NCBI RefSeq assembly: GCF_000414115.1
Contig: NZ_AOPZ01000430.1
Span: 1 to 34,725 of the forward strand
Source of the DNA: Streptomyces aurantiacus JA 4570
Lineage (GTDB): Bacteria > Actinomycetota > Actinomycetes > Streptomycetales > Streptomycetaceae
Direction of reading: 5' to 3'
DNA: 34,725 nt
In this document: piece by piece, positions 6,707 to 14,946 of the stretch
How positions within the stretch are numbered: the stretch's first letter is position 1
Layout of the letters: each line of letters opens with the position of its first letter
Position numbers and translations under genes: made by a program
The notes under the pieces: model-generated
What the model was told of the DNA's origin: nothing
Database searches by the model: none
What the model saw: the letters and a program-made list of their open reading frames with translations, nothing else

Positions 6707-7552
6707 TCACTCGGCGGTTGCCGACGTCCATGATGCCGTGACCCACGTCGCGATCCGCCCGAGCAGCGCGTCGTCCGCCGCGTGCTCGGCGTGCCCCATG
6801 CCGGGTTCCAGCCACAGCTCGGCCGAATCACCCGCGGCGGCGGCCAGCATCCGGGGATGGTCGACGGGGAAGTACGGGTCCCGGTCGCCGTGCACGATGA
6901 GCAGCGGGGTCGGGGCGATGAGCGGTACGGACTCCGTCGGCGAGGGCGGGACGGGGTCCCACTCGTGCGGGTGGATCCGGGTCCGCAGGCCGAGCCGCCC
7001 GACCAGGCGCCCCGCCCGCCGCGTCACCACCCAGTGCAGCCGCCGCATCGGCGCCGTACCCCGGTAGAACCAGCGGGCCGGTGCGCTGACCGCGACGACG
7101 GCGTCGACCCGCGCTTCCGTGCGCCCCCCGTGCAGCGCCGCGTGCCGCAGCACCACGGAGCCGCCCATGGAGAACCCGACCGTCGCCACGCGCGTGTGCC
7201 CGAGCGAGCGCGCCCACTCCACCGCCGCGGCGAGGTCGAGCACCTCCCGGTCGCCCACCGTGGAGTGCCCGCCGGATCCCCCGTGCCCCCGGAAGGAGAA
7301 CGTGATCACGGCCGCGCGCTGCGCGAAGACCCCCGCGGCCCGGCGCACGTGGGGCCGCCGCAGATCCCCCGAGAAGCCGTGCGCCAGCACGATCGCGGGC
7401 CCGCCGACCGGGCCGGGCCCGGGGTCGTACGCGGCTTCGATGGCCACCCCGTCGGAGGTACGGAGCGTTGTACGCAGCGTTGCGCCCCGTTGAACGCGAG
7501 TGATCGGCCGCACAGAAGATCGCGCCGTTTGACCTGCCGGACCGGAACTCAT
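6707..7552 (-). CDS. Alpha/beta hydrolase
   Basis: A 281-residue alpha/beta hydrolase. The oxyanion segment AHGFSGD, nucleophile elbow GFSMGG (Ser in G-x-S-x-G), acid in HGDRDPYFP and the final His in GMGHAEHA are all in order, so a full Ser-Asp-His triad is present. It is similar in layout to small serine esterases of the DUF/YqkD type. No signal peptide is apparent; the enzyme is likely cytoplasmic and the substrate unknown. Start ATG 7552 has no strong SD and the first 25 residues are poorly conserved in character, so a downstream start is possible. It leads the operon with the MoaD-like gene and diverges from glnR. Confidence 0.87.
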   Translation of the reverse strand: MSSGPAGQTARSSVRPITRVQRGATLRTTLRTSDGVAIEAAYDPGPGPVGGPAIVLAHGFSGDLRRPHVRRAAGVFAQRAAVITFSFRGHGGSGGHSTVGDREVLDLAAAVEWARSLGHTRVATVGFSMGGSVVLRHAALHGGRTEARVDAVVAVSAPARWFYRGTAPMRRLHWVVTRRAGRLVGRLGLRTRIHPHEWDPVPPSPTESVPLIAPTPLLIVHGDRDPYFPVDHPRMLAAAAGDSAELWLEPGMGHAEHAADDALLGRIATWVTASWTSATAE

Positions 7553-7703
7553 GTGGGCTATTCTGCTGCGCAGAGGATCCGGGCAGCGAAGCCCCCGGGT
7601 CCTTTCGTGCTTTCAGGGCGCCTCGTGCGCGGAGCCGTACCAAGGCCCCGTAAACGAACCCTCAAGAACGGCGCGGACGGTCACCACCCAGGGCGCGGGA
7701 GGT

Positions 7704-7725
7704 GTACCACCAGTACAAAGAGTAC
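7704..7725. repeat. Three GTAC motifs at 9-bp spacing upstream of glnR
   Basis: GTAC occurs at 7704, 7713 and 7722, each 9 bp apart (GTACCACCA, GTACAAAGA, GTACGAAGC). The block lies in the 7553-7774 intergenic region, about 50 bp before the upstream mini-ORF. The rest of that region holds no credible gene. The motif is seen directly; a role as regulator site or promoter element is a guess. Confidence 0.45.
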
Positions 7726-7774
7726 GAAGCAGTGCCGCATACGTCCTCGCAGGGACCGAGGAGGAACCGACGTA

Positions 7775-7843
7775 ATGGGCGAGCGAAACGTGCACGACAG
7801 TCAGAAGAACCAGCCGACGACCCAGGCAGGTGGGACGCGATGA
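7775..7843 (+). CDS. 22-codon upstream ORF overlapping glnR
   Basis: ATG 7775 is preceded at 8-nt spacing by the very strong SD GAGGAGGAA (7758-7766). The ORF reads MGERNVHDSQKN and QPTTQAGGTR and stops at TGA 7841-7843, overlapping the glnR ATG (7840) as ATGA. The SD is better than that of glnR itself, so ribosomes probably load here and reinitiate at glnR. The peptide is hydrophilic and has no hydrophobic segment or obvious amino-acid-specific codon run. It is probably a translational coupling device rather than a functional peptide. Confidence 0.6.
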   Translation: MGERNVHDSQKNQPTTQAGGTR

Positions 7844-8658
7844 GTTCTCTGCTGCTCCTGACCAACGCCCTCCAGCCGTCGACGGAGGTGCTTCCCGCCC
7901 TCGGCCTGCTCCTTCACAACGTGCGGGTGGCCCCCGCCGAAGGCCCGGCGCTCGTCGACACCCCCGGTGCCGACGTCATCCTGATCGACGGGCGGCGCGA
8001 CCTCCCGCAGGTCCGCAGCCTCTGCCAGCTCCTCCGCTCCACCGGCCCCGGCTGCCCGCTGGTGCTCGTGGTGACCGAGGGCGGCCTCGCCGCCGTCACC
8101 GCGGACTGGGGCATCGACGACGTCCTCCTGGACACCGCCGGGCCCGCCGAGGTCGAGGCCCGCCTGCGCCTGGCCATGGGCCGCCAGCAGATCACCGCCG
8201 ACGACTCCCCCATGGAGATCCGCAACGGCGACCTCTCCGTGGACGAGGCGACGTACAGCGCGAAGCTGAAGGGCCGGGTCCTGGACCTGACCTTCAAGGA
8301 GTTCGAGCTGATCAAGTACCTGGCGCAGCACCCTGGCCGGGTCTTCACCCGCGCCCAGCTGCTCCAGGAGGTGTGGGGCTACGACTACTTCGGCGGTACG
8401 CGGACGGTCGACGTGCACGTACGGCGGCTGCGGGCCAAGCTCGGCGTCGAGCACGAGTCGCTGATCGGGACCGTACGGAACGTGGGCTATCGCTTCGTCG
8501 TCCCGGAAAAGGTCGACCGGGGCGCCGACGGCGAGAGCGCCAAGGCGGCGACGCCGAAGCCCGCGGACGAGCGGGCGCCGGGGCCCGCCGCGGCACGGGC
8601 GGAGGAAGCCGCCGCGGCACGGGCGAAGGAAGCCGCCGCACGGCCTGCTCAGGGCTGA
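7840..8658 (+). CDS. glnR: Global nitrogen regulator GlnR
   Basis: A 272-residue orphan OmpR-type regulator. The atypical receiver (about residues 1-120, starting SSLLLLTNALQPSTEVLPAL) keeps one central Asp (VILIDGRRDLP) but lacks the usual acidic pocket, as in known GlnR proteins. The C-terminal winged helix (LTFKEFELIKYLAQHPGRVF, TRTVDVHVRRLRAKLG, GTVRNVGYRF) binds GlnR boxes. Known role: activates glnA, glnII and amtB and represses gdhA and ureA in Streptomyces. The start is the ATG at 7840, supported by family length; the open frame upstream to 7702 has no family similarity. It overlaps the upstream ORF by 4 nt. The last 25 residues are an Ala/Glu/Arg tandem repeat. Confidence 0.95.
   Translation: MSSLLLLTNALQPSTEVLPALGLLLHNVRVAPAEGPALVDTPGADVILIDGRRDLPQVRSLCQLLRSTGPGCPLVLVVTEGGLAAVTADWGIDDVLLDTAGPAEVEARLRLAMGRQQITADDSPMEIRNGDLSVDEATYSAKLKGRVLDLTFKEFELIKYLAQHPGRVFTRAQLLQEVWGYDYFGGTRTVDVHVRRLRAKLGVEHESLIGTVRNVGYRFVVPEKVDRGADGESAKAATPKPADERAPGPAAARAEEAAAARAKEAAARPAQG
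8584..8643 (+). repeat. 24-bp tandem repeat encoding the GlnR tail
   Basis: Units at 8584-8607, 8608-8631 and a half unit at 8632-8643 are nearly identical (CCGCGGCACGGGCGRAGGAA core). Each 24-bp unit encodes eight residues of the form A-A-A-A-R-A-(E/K)-E, so copy-number change keeps frame and lengthens or shortens a charged helical tail. Confidence 0.75.
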
Positions 8659-8681
8659 CTCCATCCGCGTAGACTGCGCGC

Positions 8682-9725
8682 GTGGCCAAGGTGACGCGGG
8701 ACGATGTGGCGCGACTGGCGGGTACTTCGACCGCGGTCGTGAGCTATGTCATCAACAACGGACCCCGGCCGGTCGCCCCGGCCACGCGCGAGCGCGTACT
8801 CGCCGCGATCAAGGAGCTGGGGTACCGCCCGGACCGGGTCGCCCAGGCCATGGCTTCCCGGCGCACGGACCTCATAGGCATGATCGTGCCGGACGCGCGC
8901 CAGCCGTTCTTCGCGGAGATGACGCACGCGGTCGAACAGGCGGCCGTCGAGCGCGGAAAGATGGTCCTGGTCGGCAACGCGGACTACGTCGAGGAGCGGG
9001 AGACCCACTACCTCCGCGCCTTCCTCGGCATGCGGGTCTCCGGCCTGATCCTCGTCAGCCACGGCCTGTCCGACCAGGCGGCCGCCGAGATCGACGCGTG
9101 GGACGCGCGCGTGGTGCTCCTGCACGAGCGGCCCGAGGGCATCGACGACGTCGCCGTCGTCACCGACGACGTGGGCGGCGCCCAGCTCGCCACCCGGCAC
9201 CTGCTCGAACACGGCCACGCGTACGTCGCCTGCGTCGGCGGCACGGCCGAGACCCCGACCGTCGGCGACCCCGTCTCCGACCACGTCGAGGGCTGGCGGC
9301 GCGCCATGCGCGAGGCCGGCATCCCGACCGAGGGCCGCCTCTTCGAGGCGCCCTACAACCGCTACGACGCCTACCAGCTGGCGCTGGACTTCCTCGCCGG
9401 GCCCGACCGCCCGACGGCGATCTTCTGCTCCACGGACGACCAGGCCATCGGCGTGCTGCGGGCCGCGCGGGAGCTGCGCATCGACGTGCCCGGGGAGCTG
9501 GCCGTGGCCGGCTTCGACGACGTCAAGGAGGCGGGTCTGACGGACCCGCCCCTCACCACGGTCGCCTCCGACCGCCCCGCGATGGCGCGCGCGGCCGTCG
9601 ACCTGGTCCTGGACGACGGGCTCCGGGTGGCCGGGTCGCGGCGGGAGCGGTTGCGGGTGTTTCCCTCGCGGCTGGTGGTGCGGCAGTCGTGCGGGTGCGG
9701 GCCTGCGGCCGCGGCTGCTCTCTGA
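8682..9725 (+). CDS. LacI/GalR-family transcriptional regulator
   Basis: A 347-residue LacI-family protein. The N-terminal HTH (VTRDDVARLAGTSTAVVSYV, then LGYRPDRVAQAMASRRT as hinge) is followed by a periplasmic-binding-protein-like sensor domain (IGMIVPDARQPFFAEM through AVAGFDDVKEAGLTDPPLTT). The effector is likely a sugar or related small molecule; no transport or catabolic genes adjoin it to identify it. GTG 8682 is taken as start because a TAGACT -10 (8670-8675) ends 6 nt upstream, consistent with a leaderless mRNA. It follows glnR by 23 bp on the same strand but appears to have its own promoter. Confidence 0.9.
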   Translation: MAKVTRDDVARLAGTSTAVVSYVINNGPRPVAPATRERVLAAIKELGYRPDRVAQAMASRRTDLIGMIVPDARQPFFAEMTHAVEQAAVERGKMVLVGNADYVEERETHYLRAFLGMRVSGLILVSHGLSDQAAAEIDAWDARVVLLHERPEGIDDVAVVTDDVGGAQLATRHLLEHGHAYVACVGGTAETPTVGDPVSDHVEGWRRAMREAGIPTEGRLFEAPYNRYDAYQLALDFLAGPDRPTAIFCSTDDQAIGVLRAARELRIDVPGELAVAGFDDVKEAGLTDPPLTTVASDRPAMARAAVDLVLDDGLRVAGSRRERLRVFPSRLVVRQSCGCGPAAAAAL

Positions 9726-9794
9726 CGGGTCCCGGCCCGGGCCGGGCGTGATCCGCGGTCGTCTTTATTTCGGGCAAACAGGCTTCTGTCGGGG

Positions 9795-9825
9795 TTCTCA
9801 GGGCGTCCTCAGGGGGCTCTCATCT
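9795..9825 (+). promoter_or_regulatory. Three CTC(A/T) direct repeats at 11-bp spacing before the protease
   Basis: TTCTCAGGG (9795), TCCTCAGGG (9806) and CTCTCATCT (9817) are spaced exactly 11 bp, one helical turn, ending 22 bp before ATG 9847. OmpR-type regulators bind such direct repeats. The downstream two-component pair is MprAB-like, and mycobacterial MprA is known to use CTCAG-containing direct repeats upstream of its own genes and pepD. This is the likely operator of the response regulator encoded at 11019-11756. Confidence 0.6.
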
Positions 9826-9846
9826 GCGGAGCCCACGATCGTAGGC

Positions 9847-9932
9847 ATGACAGAACCCTTCCGCCAGCACGGCGAGTACCAGCACGGCGAGTACCCGCCC
9901 CCGCCCGCCTTCCAGCCGGTGCCTTCCAGCCG
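9847..9932 (+). pseudogene. Displaced N-terminal codons of the protease gene
   Basis: ATG 9847 starts MTEPFRQHGEYQHGEYPPPP and then AFQPVP, a typical cytoplasmic Pro-rich head of Streptomyces membrane-anchored HtrA-like proteases. The frame then runs into unrelated sequence and stops at 10053, because a 14-bp duplication moves the rest of the gene into another frame. Removing one repeat unit joins AFQPVP directly to GPPHRSGRR of the main ORF. Confidence 0.65.
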
Positions 9933-9935
9933 GTG
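9865..9935. repeat. In-frame 15-bp and frameshifting 14-bp tandem duplications
   Basis: CAGCACGGCGAGTAC is repeated perfectly at 9865-9879 and 9880-9894 (encodes QHGEY twice, frame kept). CCTTCCAGCCGGTG is repeated perfectly at 9908-9921 and 9922-9935; being 14 bp, the second copy breaks the frame. Both lie in the region encoding the cytoplasmic head of the protease. Confidence 0.9.
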
Positions 9936-10859
9936 CCCGGCCCGCCGCACCGCTCGGGCCGCCGCGCCCGCGGCCCCGTGGCGCTGCTCGCCGCCGTCGC
10001 TCTCGCCGCCGCGGCCGTCGGTGGCGGCACCGCGTACGCCGTGCAGACGCTGACCGGCGACGACGCCCGCAGCGGCGGCGCGAAGAACGTGAACGGGACC
10101 AGTGTCTCCACCGGCAGCAAGGGCACCGTCGCCGGTGTGGCCTCCGCGGTGTCCCCGAGCATCGTGGAGATCAAGGCCACCGGGGGCGCGGGCAAGTCCA
10201 CCGGCTCCGGCGTGATCATCACCTCCGACGGTGAGATCGTCACCAACAACCACGTCGTCTCGGGTGCCTCCGAGATCACCGTCCAGACCAGCGACGGCAA
10301 GACGTACCAGGCCAAGACCGTCGGCACGGACAGCAAGAAGGATCTCGCGCTGATCAAGCTGGAGGACGCGTCCGGGCTGAAGGCCGCGAGCCTCGGCGAC
10401 TCCGACGACGTCCAGGTCGGCCAGGAGGTCGTCGCCATCGGCTCGCCCGAGGGGCTCACCGGCACCGTCACCAGCGGCATCGTCTCCGCGCTCGACCGGG
10501 ACGTGACCGTGTCCGCGGATCCCGGGCAGGGGCAGGGGCAGGGTGGTGACGGGCAGCAGGGGCCCGGCGGCGGGTGGCCGTTCGAGTTCGGCGGGGAGCA
10601 GTTCAACGGTGACACCGGGTCCTCGAAGACCACGTACAAGGCGTTGCAGACGGACGCCTCGCTCAATCCCGGGAACTCCGGGGGTGCGCTCATCGACATG
10701 GACGGGAACATCATCGGGATCAACTCCGCGATGTACTCGCCGAGTTCGGAGGCCGCGGCGGGGTCGTCCGGCTCCGGGAGCGTGGGGCTCGGCTTCGCCA
10801 TCCCGATCAATACGGTCAAGGGGGATTTGGGGAAGCTGCGGGCGGGGGCGAGTGGGTGA
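9933..10859 (+). CDS. Membrane-anchored HtrA/trypsin-like serine protease
   Basis: A 308-residue open frame from GTG 9933. A basic segment (HRSGRRARG) and one membrane helix (VALLAAVALAAAAVGGGTAY) are followed by an extracytoplasmic trypsin-like domain. The triad is intact: His in TNNHVVSGA, Asp in KKDLALIKLE and Ser in NPGNSGGALI. A Gly/Gln-rich loop is inserted before the Ser region. No PDZ domain is present; the protein ends soon after FAIPINTVKG. The normal start would be ATG 9847, but a 14-bp duplication puts it out of frame. GTG 9933, inside the second repeat, could start a head-less but otherwise complete protease; it has no SD. The gene lies upstream of an MprAB-like pair, like mycobacterial pepD. 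Confidence 0.8.
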   Translation: MPGPPHRSGRRARGPVALLAAVALAAAAVGGGTAYAVQTLTGDDARSGGAKNVNGTSVSTGSKGTVAGVASAVSPSIVEIKATGGAGKSTGSGVIITSDGEIVTNNHVVSGASEITVQTSDGKTYQAKTVGTDSKKDLALIKLEDASGLKAASLGDSDDVQVGQEVVAIGSPEGLTGTVTSGIVSALDRDVTVSADPGQGQGQGGDGQQGPGGGWPFEFGGEQFNGDTGSSKTTYKALQTDASLNPGNSGGALIDMDGNIIGINSAMYSPSSEAAAGSSGSGSVGLGFAIPINTVKGDLGKLRAGASG

Positions 10860-10860
10860 A

Positions 10861-10940
10861 GCCCGGGGGCTCCGCCCCAGACCCCGCTCCTCAATCGCCG
10901 GAGGGGCTACGGGAAGGGGCGGGACTGGGGAGAGCCCCGC
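10861..10940. repeat. Composite intergenic repeat (copy with tail module)
   Basis: Contains TCCTCAATCGCCGGAGG, the reverse complement of the head module seen at 1-32, followed by the tail module CGGGAAGGGGCGGGACTGGG and AGCCCCGC. The tail recurs at about 14980-15012 and 30824-30850. It occupies most of the 159-bp gap after the protease gene, and its GC-rich dyads may also act as a terminator. Confidence 0.65.
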
Positions 10941-11018
10941 GCAGCGGCACCCGCCCCCCGCCCATGCGACGCTGAGAACCACCCCGCCCACCCCGCACCA
11001 GAAGGCCGACGACACCCC

Positions 11019-11752
<734 letters not shown>

Positions 11753-11756
<4 letters not shown>

Positions 11757-13174
11757 ACCGCGTCGTCCGCCGCTTCCGGGCGCTGCCGCTGCGCTCCCGG
11801 CTCGCCCTGCTCGTCGCCACGGCCGTCGCCGTCGCCGTCGCGGCCGCGGCCGTGGCGTGCTGGTTCGTCGTACGGAACGTGCTGGTGAGCTCGTTGGACG
11901 ACGCGCTGCGTGACACGAATGTGCCCTACGACTTCGTCAACAGCCAGGTCGACAGCACCGGTCGGTGCCGGCACTCGGTCATCTCGGGCAGCGACCGGCC
12001 CGATCTGTACAAGCAGACCGTCCAGGTGGTCGACCAGACGGGCGGCAGCTGCATCATCCTCGGCAAGCAGGAGATCAAGCTCAAGGAGTCGGACACGTCG
12101 GTCGCGCGGCGCGAGATCGACGAGTCCTTCCACGACGCGACCGCGGCCAACGGCGACGAGTACCGCGTCTTCACCTACCCCTTGCCGGGCTCCTCCTACG
12201 CCGTCTCCGTCGCCCGCCCCCTCAGCGAGGTCCAGGACACCCTCAGCAACCTCGTCCTCGTCCTCTCCGCCGTCGCCGGCGTGGGCGTCCTCGGCGCCGG
12301 TGCCGCCGGCCTCTGGGTGGCCCGCACCGGGCTGCGCCCCGTCGACGAGCTCACCGCCGCCGTCGAGCACGTCGCCCGCACCGAGGACCTGAACCTGCGG
12401 CTGCCCACCGACGACGACAGCGACGACGAGATCGCCCGGCTCTCCCGGTCCTTCAACGCGATGACCTCCGCCCTGGCCTCGTCGCGCGACCTCCAGCAGC
12501 AGCTCATCGCGGACGCGGGGCACGAGCTGCGTACGCCGCTGACCTCGCTGCGGACCAACATCGAACTCCTCGCCCGCAGCGACGAGACCGGGCGCGCCAT
12601 CCCGCCCGACGACCGCCGGGCGCTGCTCGCCTCCGTCAAGGCCCAGATGACCGAACTGGCCTCCCTGATCGGTGACTTGCAGGAGCTGTCCCGGCCGGAC
12701 GCGGCCCAGTCCGGCGGCAAGGTGCAGGTGGTCGCGCTGCACGAGATCGTGGGCGCGGCCCTGGAGCGGGCCCGGCTGCGTGGTCCGGAGCTGACCTTCG
12801 ACGCCGACCTGCACCCCTGGTACGTACGGGGGGAGCCCGCCGCCCTGGAGCGGGCGATCGTGAACGTCCTCGACAATGCCGTCAAGTTCGGCCCGGCGGG
12901 CACGGCCGTCGAAGTCGGCCTGAAGGGCGGGGCGTTGACGGTTCGGGATCACGGGCCCGGCATTCCCGCAGACGAACTCCCGCACGTCTTCGACCGGTTC
13001 TGGCGCTCCCCGGCGGCCCGGGGCCTGCCCGGCTCCGGGCTCGGCCTGTCCATCGTGGCGCGCACGGTCCGGCAGGCGGGCGGCGAGGTCACGCTCGGGC
13101 CCGCGGACGGCGGGGGCACGGTGGCGACGGTACGGCTGCCGGGGGCGGGCACGCCGCCGCCCGCGACACCCTGA
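11753..13174 (+). CDS. Sensor histidine kinase, MprB-like
   Basis: A 473-residue kinase. TM1 is at about residues 18-40, followed by an extracytoplasmic sensor of about 120 residues containing Cys in GRCRHSV and GGSCIIL. TM2 is near residues 162-186. HAMP, HisKA (DAGHELRTPLTSLRTNIELL, phosphoacceptor His) and HATPase (N box in NVLDNAVKFG, G1 DHGPGI, G2 GSGLGLSI) domains follow. Start GTG 11753 overlaps the response regulator stop; the open frame upstream to 11594 is only a shadow of that gene. The two sensor-domain cysteines might form a disulfide, which would suit an envelope-stress sensor (inference). Confidence 0.92.
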
Positions 13175-13186
13175 GCCACCCTGACG

Positions 13187-13257
13187 AGACGCCGCGTCTT
13201 GCGTAGGGGGCACGCGGGCGCTACGGTGGGCGCACTCGCAGACGAGACGAGGCGTCT
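13187..13257 (+). promoter_or_regulatory. ABC-F promoter flanked by twin AGACGnnnCGTCT palindromes
   Basis: A clear promoter, TTGCGT (13199-13204), 17-bp spacer, TACGGT (13222-13227), predicts a start near A13234. The palindrome AGACG-CCG-CGTCT (13187-13199) touches the -35, and AGACG-AGG-CGTCT (13245-13257) lies at about +12 to +24. Centres are 58 bp apart. Two like-sequence 5-3-5 dyads flanking a promoter suggest an operator pair for an unidentified repressor. Confidence 0.6.
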
Positions 13258-13286
13258 CGCCTGCGAGATCGGGTACCCCGTACCCG
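13235..13286 (+). promoter_or_regulatory. Structured 5' leader of the ABC-F mRNA
   Basis: From position +2 the predicted transcript folds into a hairpin: CTCGCAGACGAGAC (13235-13248) pairs with GTCTCGCCTGCGAG (13254-13267) with one mismatch. A second hairpin, CGGGTAC-CCC-GTACCCG (13270-13286), follows directly. Many antibiotic-responsive ABC-F genes are controlled by leader attenuation, so this may be a riboregulator. No leader peptide ORF is obvious in the 84-nt leader. Confidence 0.55.
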
Positions 13287-13317
13287 CATCCACCGCCCCC
13301 TGCGAAAGAAGCCCCAC

Positions 13318-14946
13318 TTGTTCCGTGCCCCAGCAGCACCCGCCCCCCGCCCGGTCACCTCCCAGCTCACCCTCGCCGACGTCACCAAGCGCTACGCCGA
13401 CCACCTCGTCCTCGACCGCGTCCGCCTCACCGTCCGGCCGGGCGAGAAGGCGGGTGTCATCGGGGACAACGGCTCCGGCAAGTCCACGCTGCTGCGGCTG
13501 CTCGCCGGGCGCGAGCGGCCCGACAACGGCACCGTCACCGTCGTCGCCCCGGGCGGCACCGGGCATCTCGCCCAGACCCTGGACCTGCCGGACAGCGCCC
13601 GCGTCGGCGACGCCGTCGACCTCGCGCTCGCCGAACTGCGGTCCCTGGAGCGGCGTATCCAGGCGGCGGGCTCGGCCCTGGACGGCGCGGGCCCGGACGC
13701 GTACGACGCCTACGCCGCGCTCGTCGCGCGGTTCGAGGCGCGCGGCGGCCACGGCGCGGACCGCCGCGTCGACATCGCCCTGCGGCACCTGGGCGAGCAC
13801 ACCGGGCTCGACCGTTCGCGGCGGCTCGGCACCCTCTCCGGCGGGCAGCGGTCCCGGCTCGCGCTCGCCGCGACCCTGGCCTCCGCGCCCGAGCTGCTGC
13901 TGCTCGACGAGCCGACCAACGACCTGGACGACGAGGCCGTGGCCTGGCTGGAGGAGCGGCTGCGCGCCCACCGCGGCACCCTCGTCGCCGTCACCCACGA
14001 CCGGACGTTCCTCGACCGCGTCACCGACACCATCCTGGAGGTCGACCATGTCACTCGTTCCGTGCGGCGGTACGGCGACGGTTACGCCGGTTATCTGACG
14101 GCGAAGGCCGCCGAACGCGCCCGGCACGAGCGGGAGTACGAGGAGTGGCGCGCCGAAGTGGCCCGGCAGTCGCGGCTCGCCGACTCCGCCGTCGGACGCC
14201 TCGACGCGATCCCCCGCAAGGCCCCGTCGGCCTTCAGCGGCGCGGGCGCCTTCCGGGCCCGGTCGCGGGCGCACGGCGCGATGGGCCGGATCCGCAACGC
14301 CCGCGAGCGCCTCCTGCGCCTGACCGGGAACCCGGTGCCCGCGCCGCCGGAGCCGCTGCGCTTCACGGCGGGCGTCGCGGGAGCGGCCCGGTGCGCGGTG
14401 GAGCTGGCGGACGTCCGCGTCCCGGGGCGGCTCGCGCTCGGCGCCCTGCACGTCCCGGCCGGGGGCCGCCTCCTGGTGACCGGTCCCAACGGCGCGGGCA
14501 AGTCCACGCTGCTGCGGGTCCTCGCGGGCGAGCTGGCGCCGGAGCCGGGTGCAACGGTGCGCCGGCCCGCCCGGGTCGGGCTGCTGCGGCAGGTGGCGGC
14601 GCCCCTGTCCCGCGCGGAGGGCGCGCGTTCACTGCTCGCCGCCTTCGGCGCGGGACAGGGCGAGGAACTGCTCGCGCTCGGCCTCTTCCGGGAGGCGGAC
14701 CTGCTGCGTCCGGTCGGCGCGCTCTCCACGGGGCAGCGCCGCCGCCTCGAACTGGCCCGCCTGGTCACGCGCCCGTACGACCTGCTCCTCCTGGACGAGC
14801 CGACGAACCATGTCTCGCCCGCGCTGGTGGAGGACCTGGAGGCCGCGCTCGCGACGTACGCGGGGACGCTGATCGTGGTGACGCACGACCGACGGCTTCG
14901 GGCGGGATACCGGGGCCCGACCCTGACCCTGTCGGCGTCTATCTAG
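13318..14946 (+). CDS. ABC-F family ATP-binding protein
   Basis: A 542-residue soluble protein with two ABC cassettes and no membrane domain. The first cassette has Walker A GDNGSGKST, signature LSGGQRSRL and Walker B LLLLDEPTNDLDD. The second has GPNGAGKST, LSTGQRRRL and LLLLDEPTNHVSP. A charged helical linker (about residues 250-350) joins them, as expected for the ribosome-binding interdomain linker of ABC-F proteins. Some members protect ribosomes from antibiotics; others act in normal translation. The start is TTG 13318 with SD-like GAAAGAAG; the first cassette begins about 18 residues in. Hairpin leader and twin palindromes suggest induced expression. Substrate class cannot be told from sequence. 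Confidence 0.9.
   Translation: MFRAPAAPAPRPVTSQLTLADVTKRYADHLVLDRVRLTVRPGEKAGVIGDNGSGKSTLLRLLAGRERPDNGTVTVVAPGGTGHLAQTLDLPDSARVGDAVDLALAELRSLERRIQAAGSALDGAGPDAYDAYAALVARFEARGGHGADRRVDIALRHLGEHTGLDRSRRLGTLSGGQRSRLALAATLASAPELLLLDEPTNDLDDEAVAWLEERLRAHRGTLVAVTHDRTFLDRVTDTILEVDHVTRSVRRYGDGYAGYLTAKAAERARHEREYEEWRAEVARQSRLADSAVGRLDAIPRKAPSAFSGAGAFRARSRAHGAMGRIRNARERLLRLTGNPVPAPPEPLRFTAGVAGAARCAVELADVRVPGRLALGALHVPAGGRLLVTGPNGAGKSTLLRVLAGELAPEPGATVRRPARVGLLRQVAAPLSRAEGARSLLAAFGAGQGEELLALGLFREADLLRPVGALSTGQRRRLELARLVTRPYDLLLLDEPTNHVSPALVEDLEAALATYAGTLIVVTHDRRLRAGYRGPTLTLSASI

Noticed and set aside
7702..7839. N-terminal extension of GlnR by 46 residues
   Set aside because: The extension is rich in Arg and Ser without similarity to GlnR, and known GlnR proteins start at the SSLLLLTN segment. 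The same DNA carries the mini-ORF in another frame.
7662..7865. Minus-strand small ORF upstream of glnR
   Set aside because: No SD, no conserved pattern, and it overlaps the glnR start and mini-ORF.
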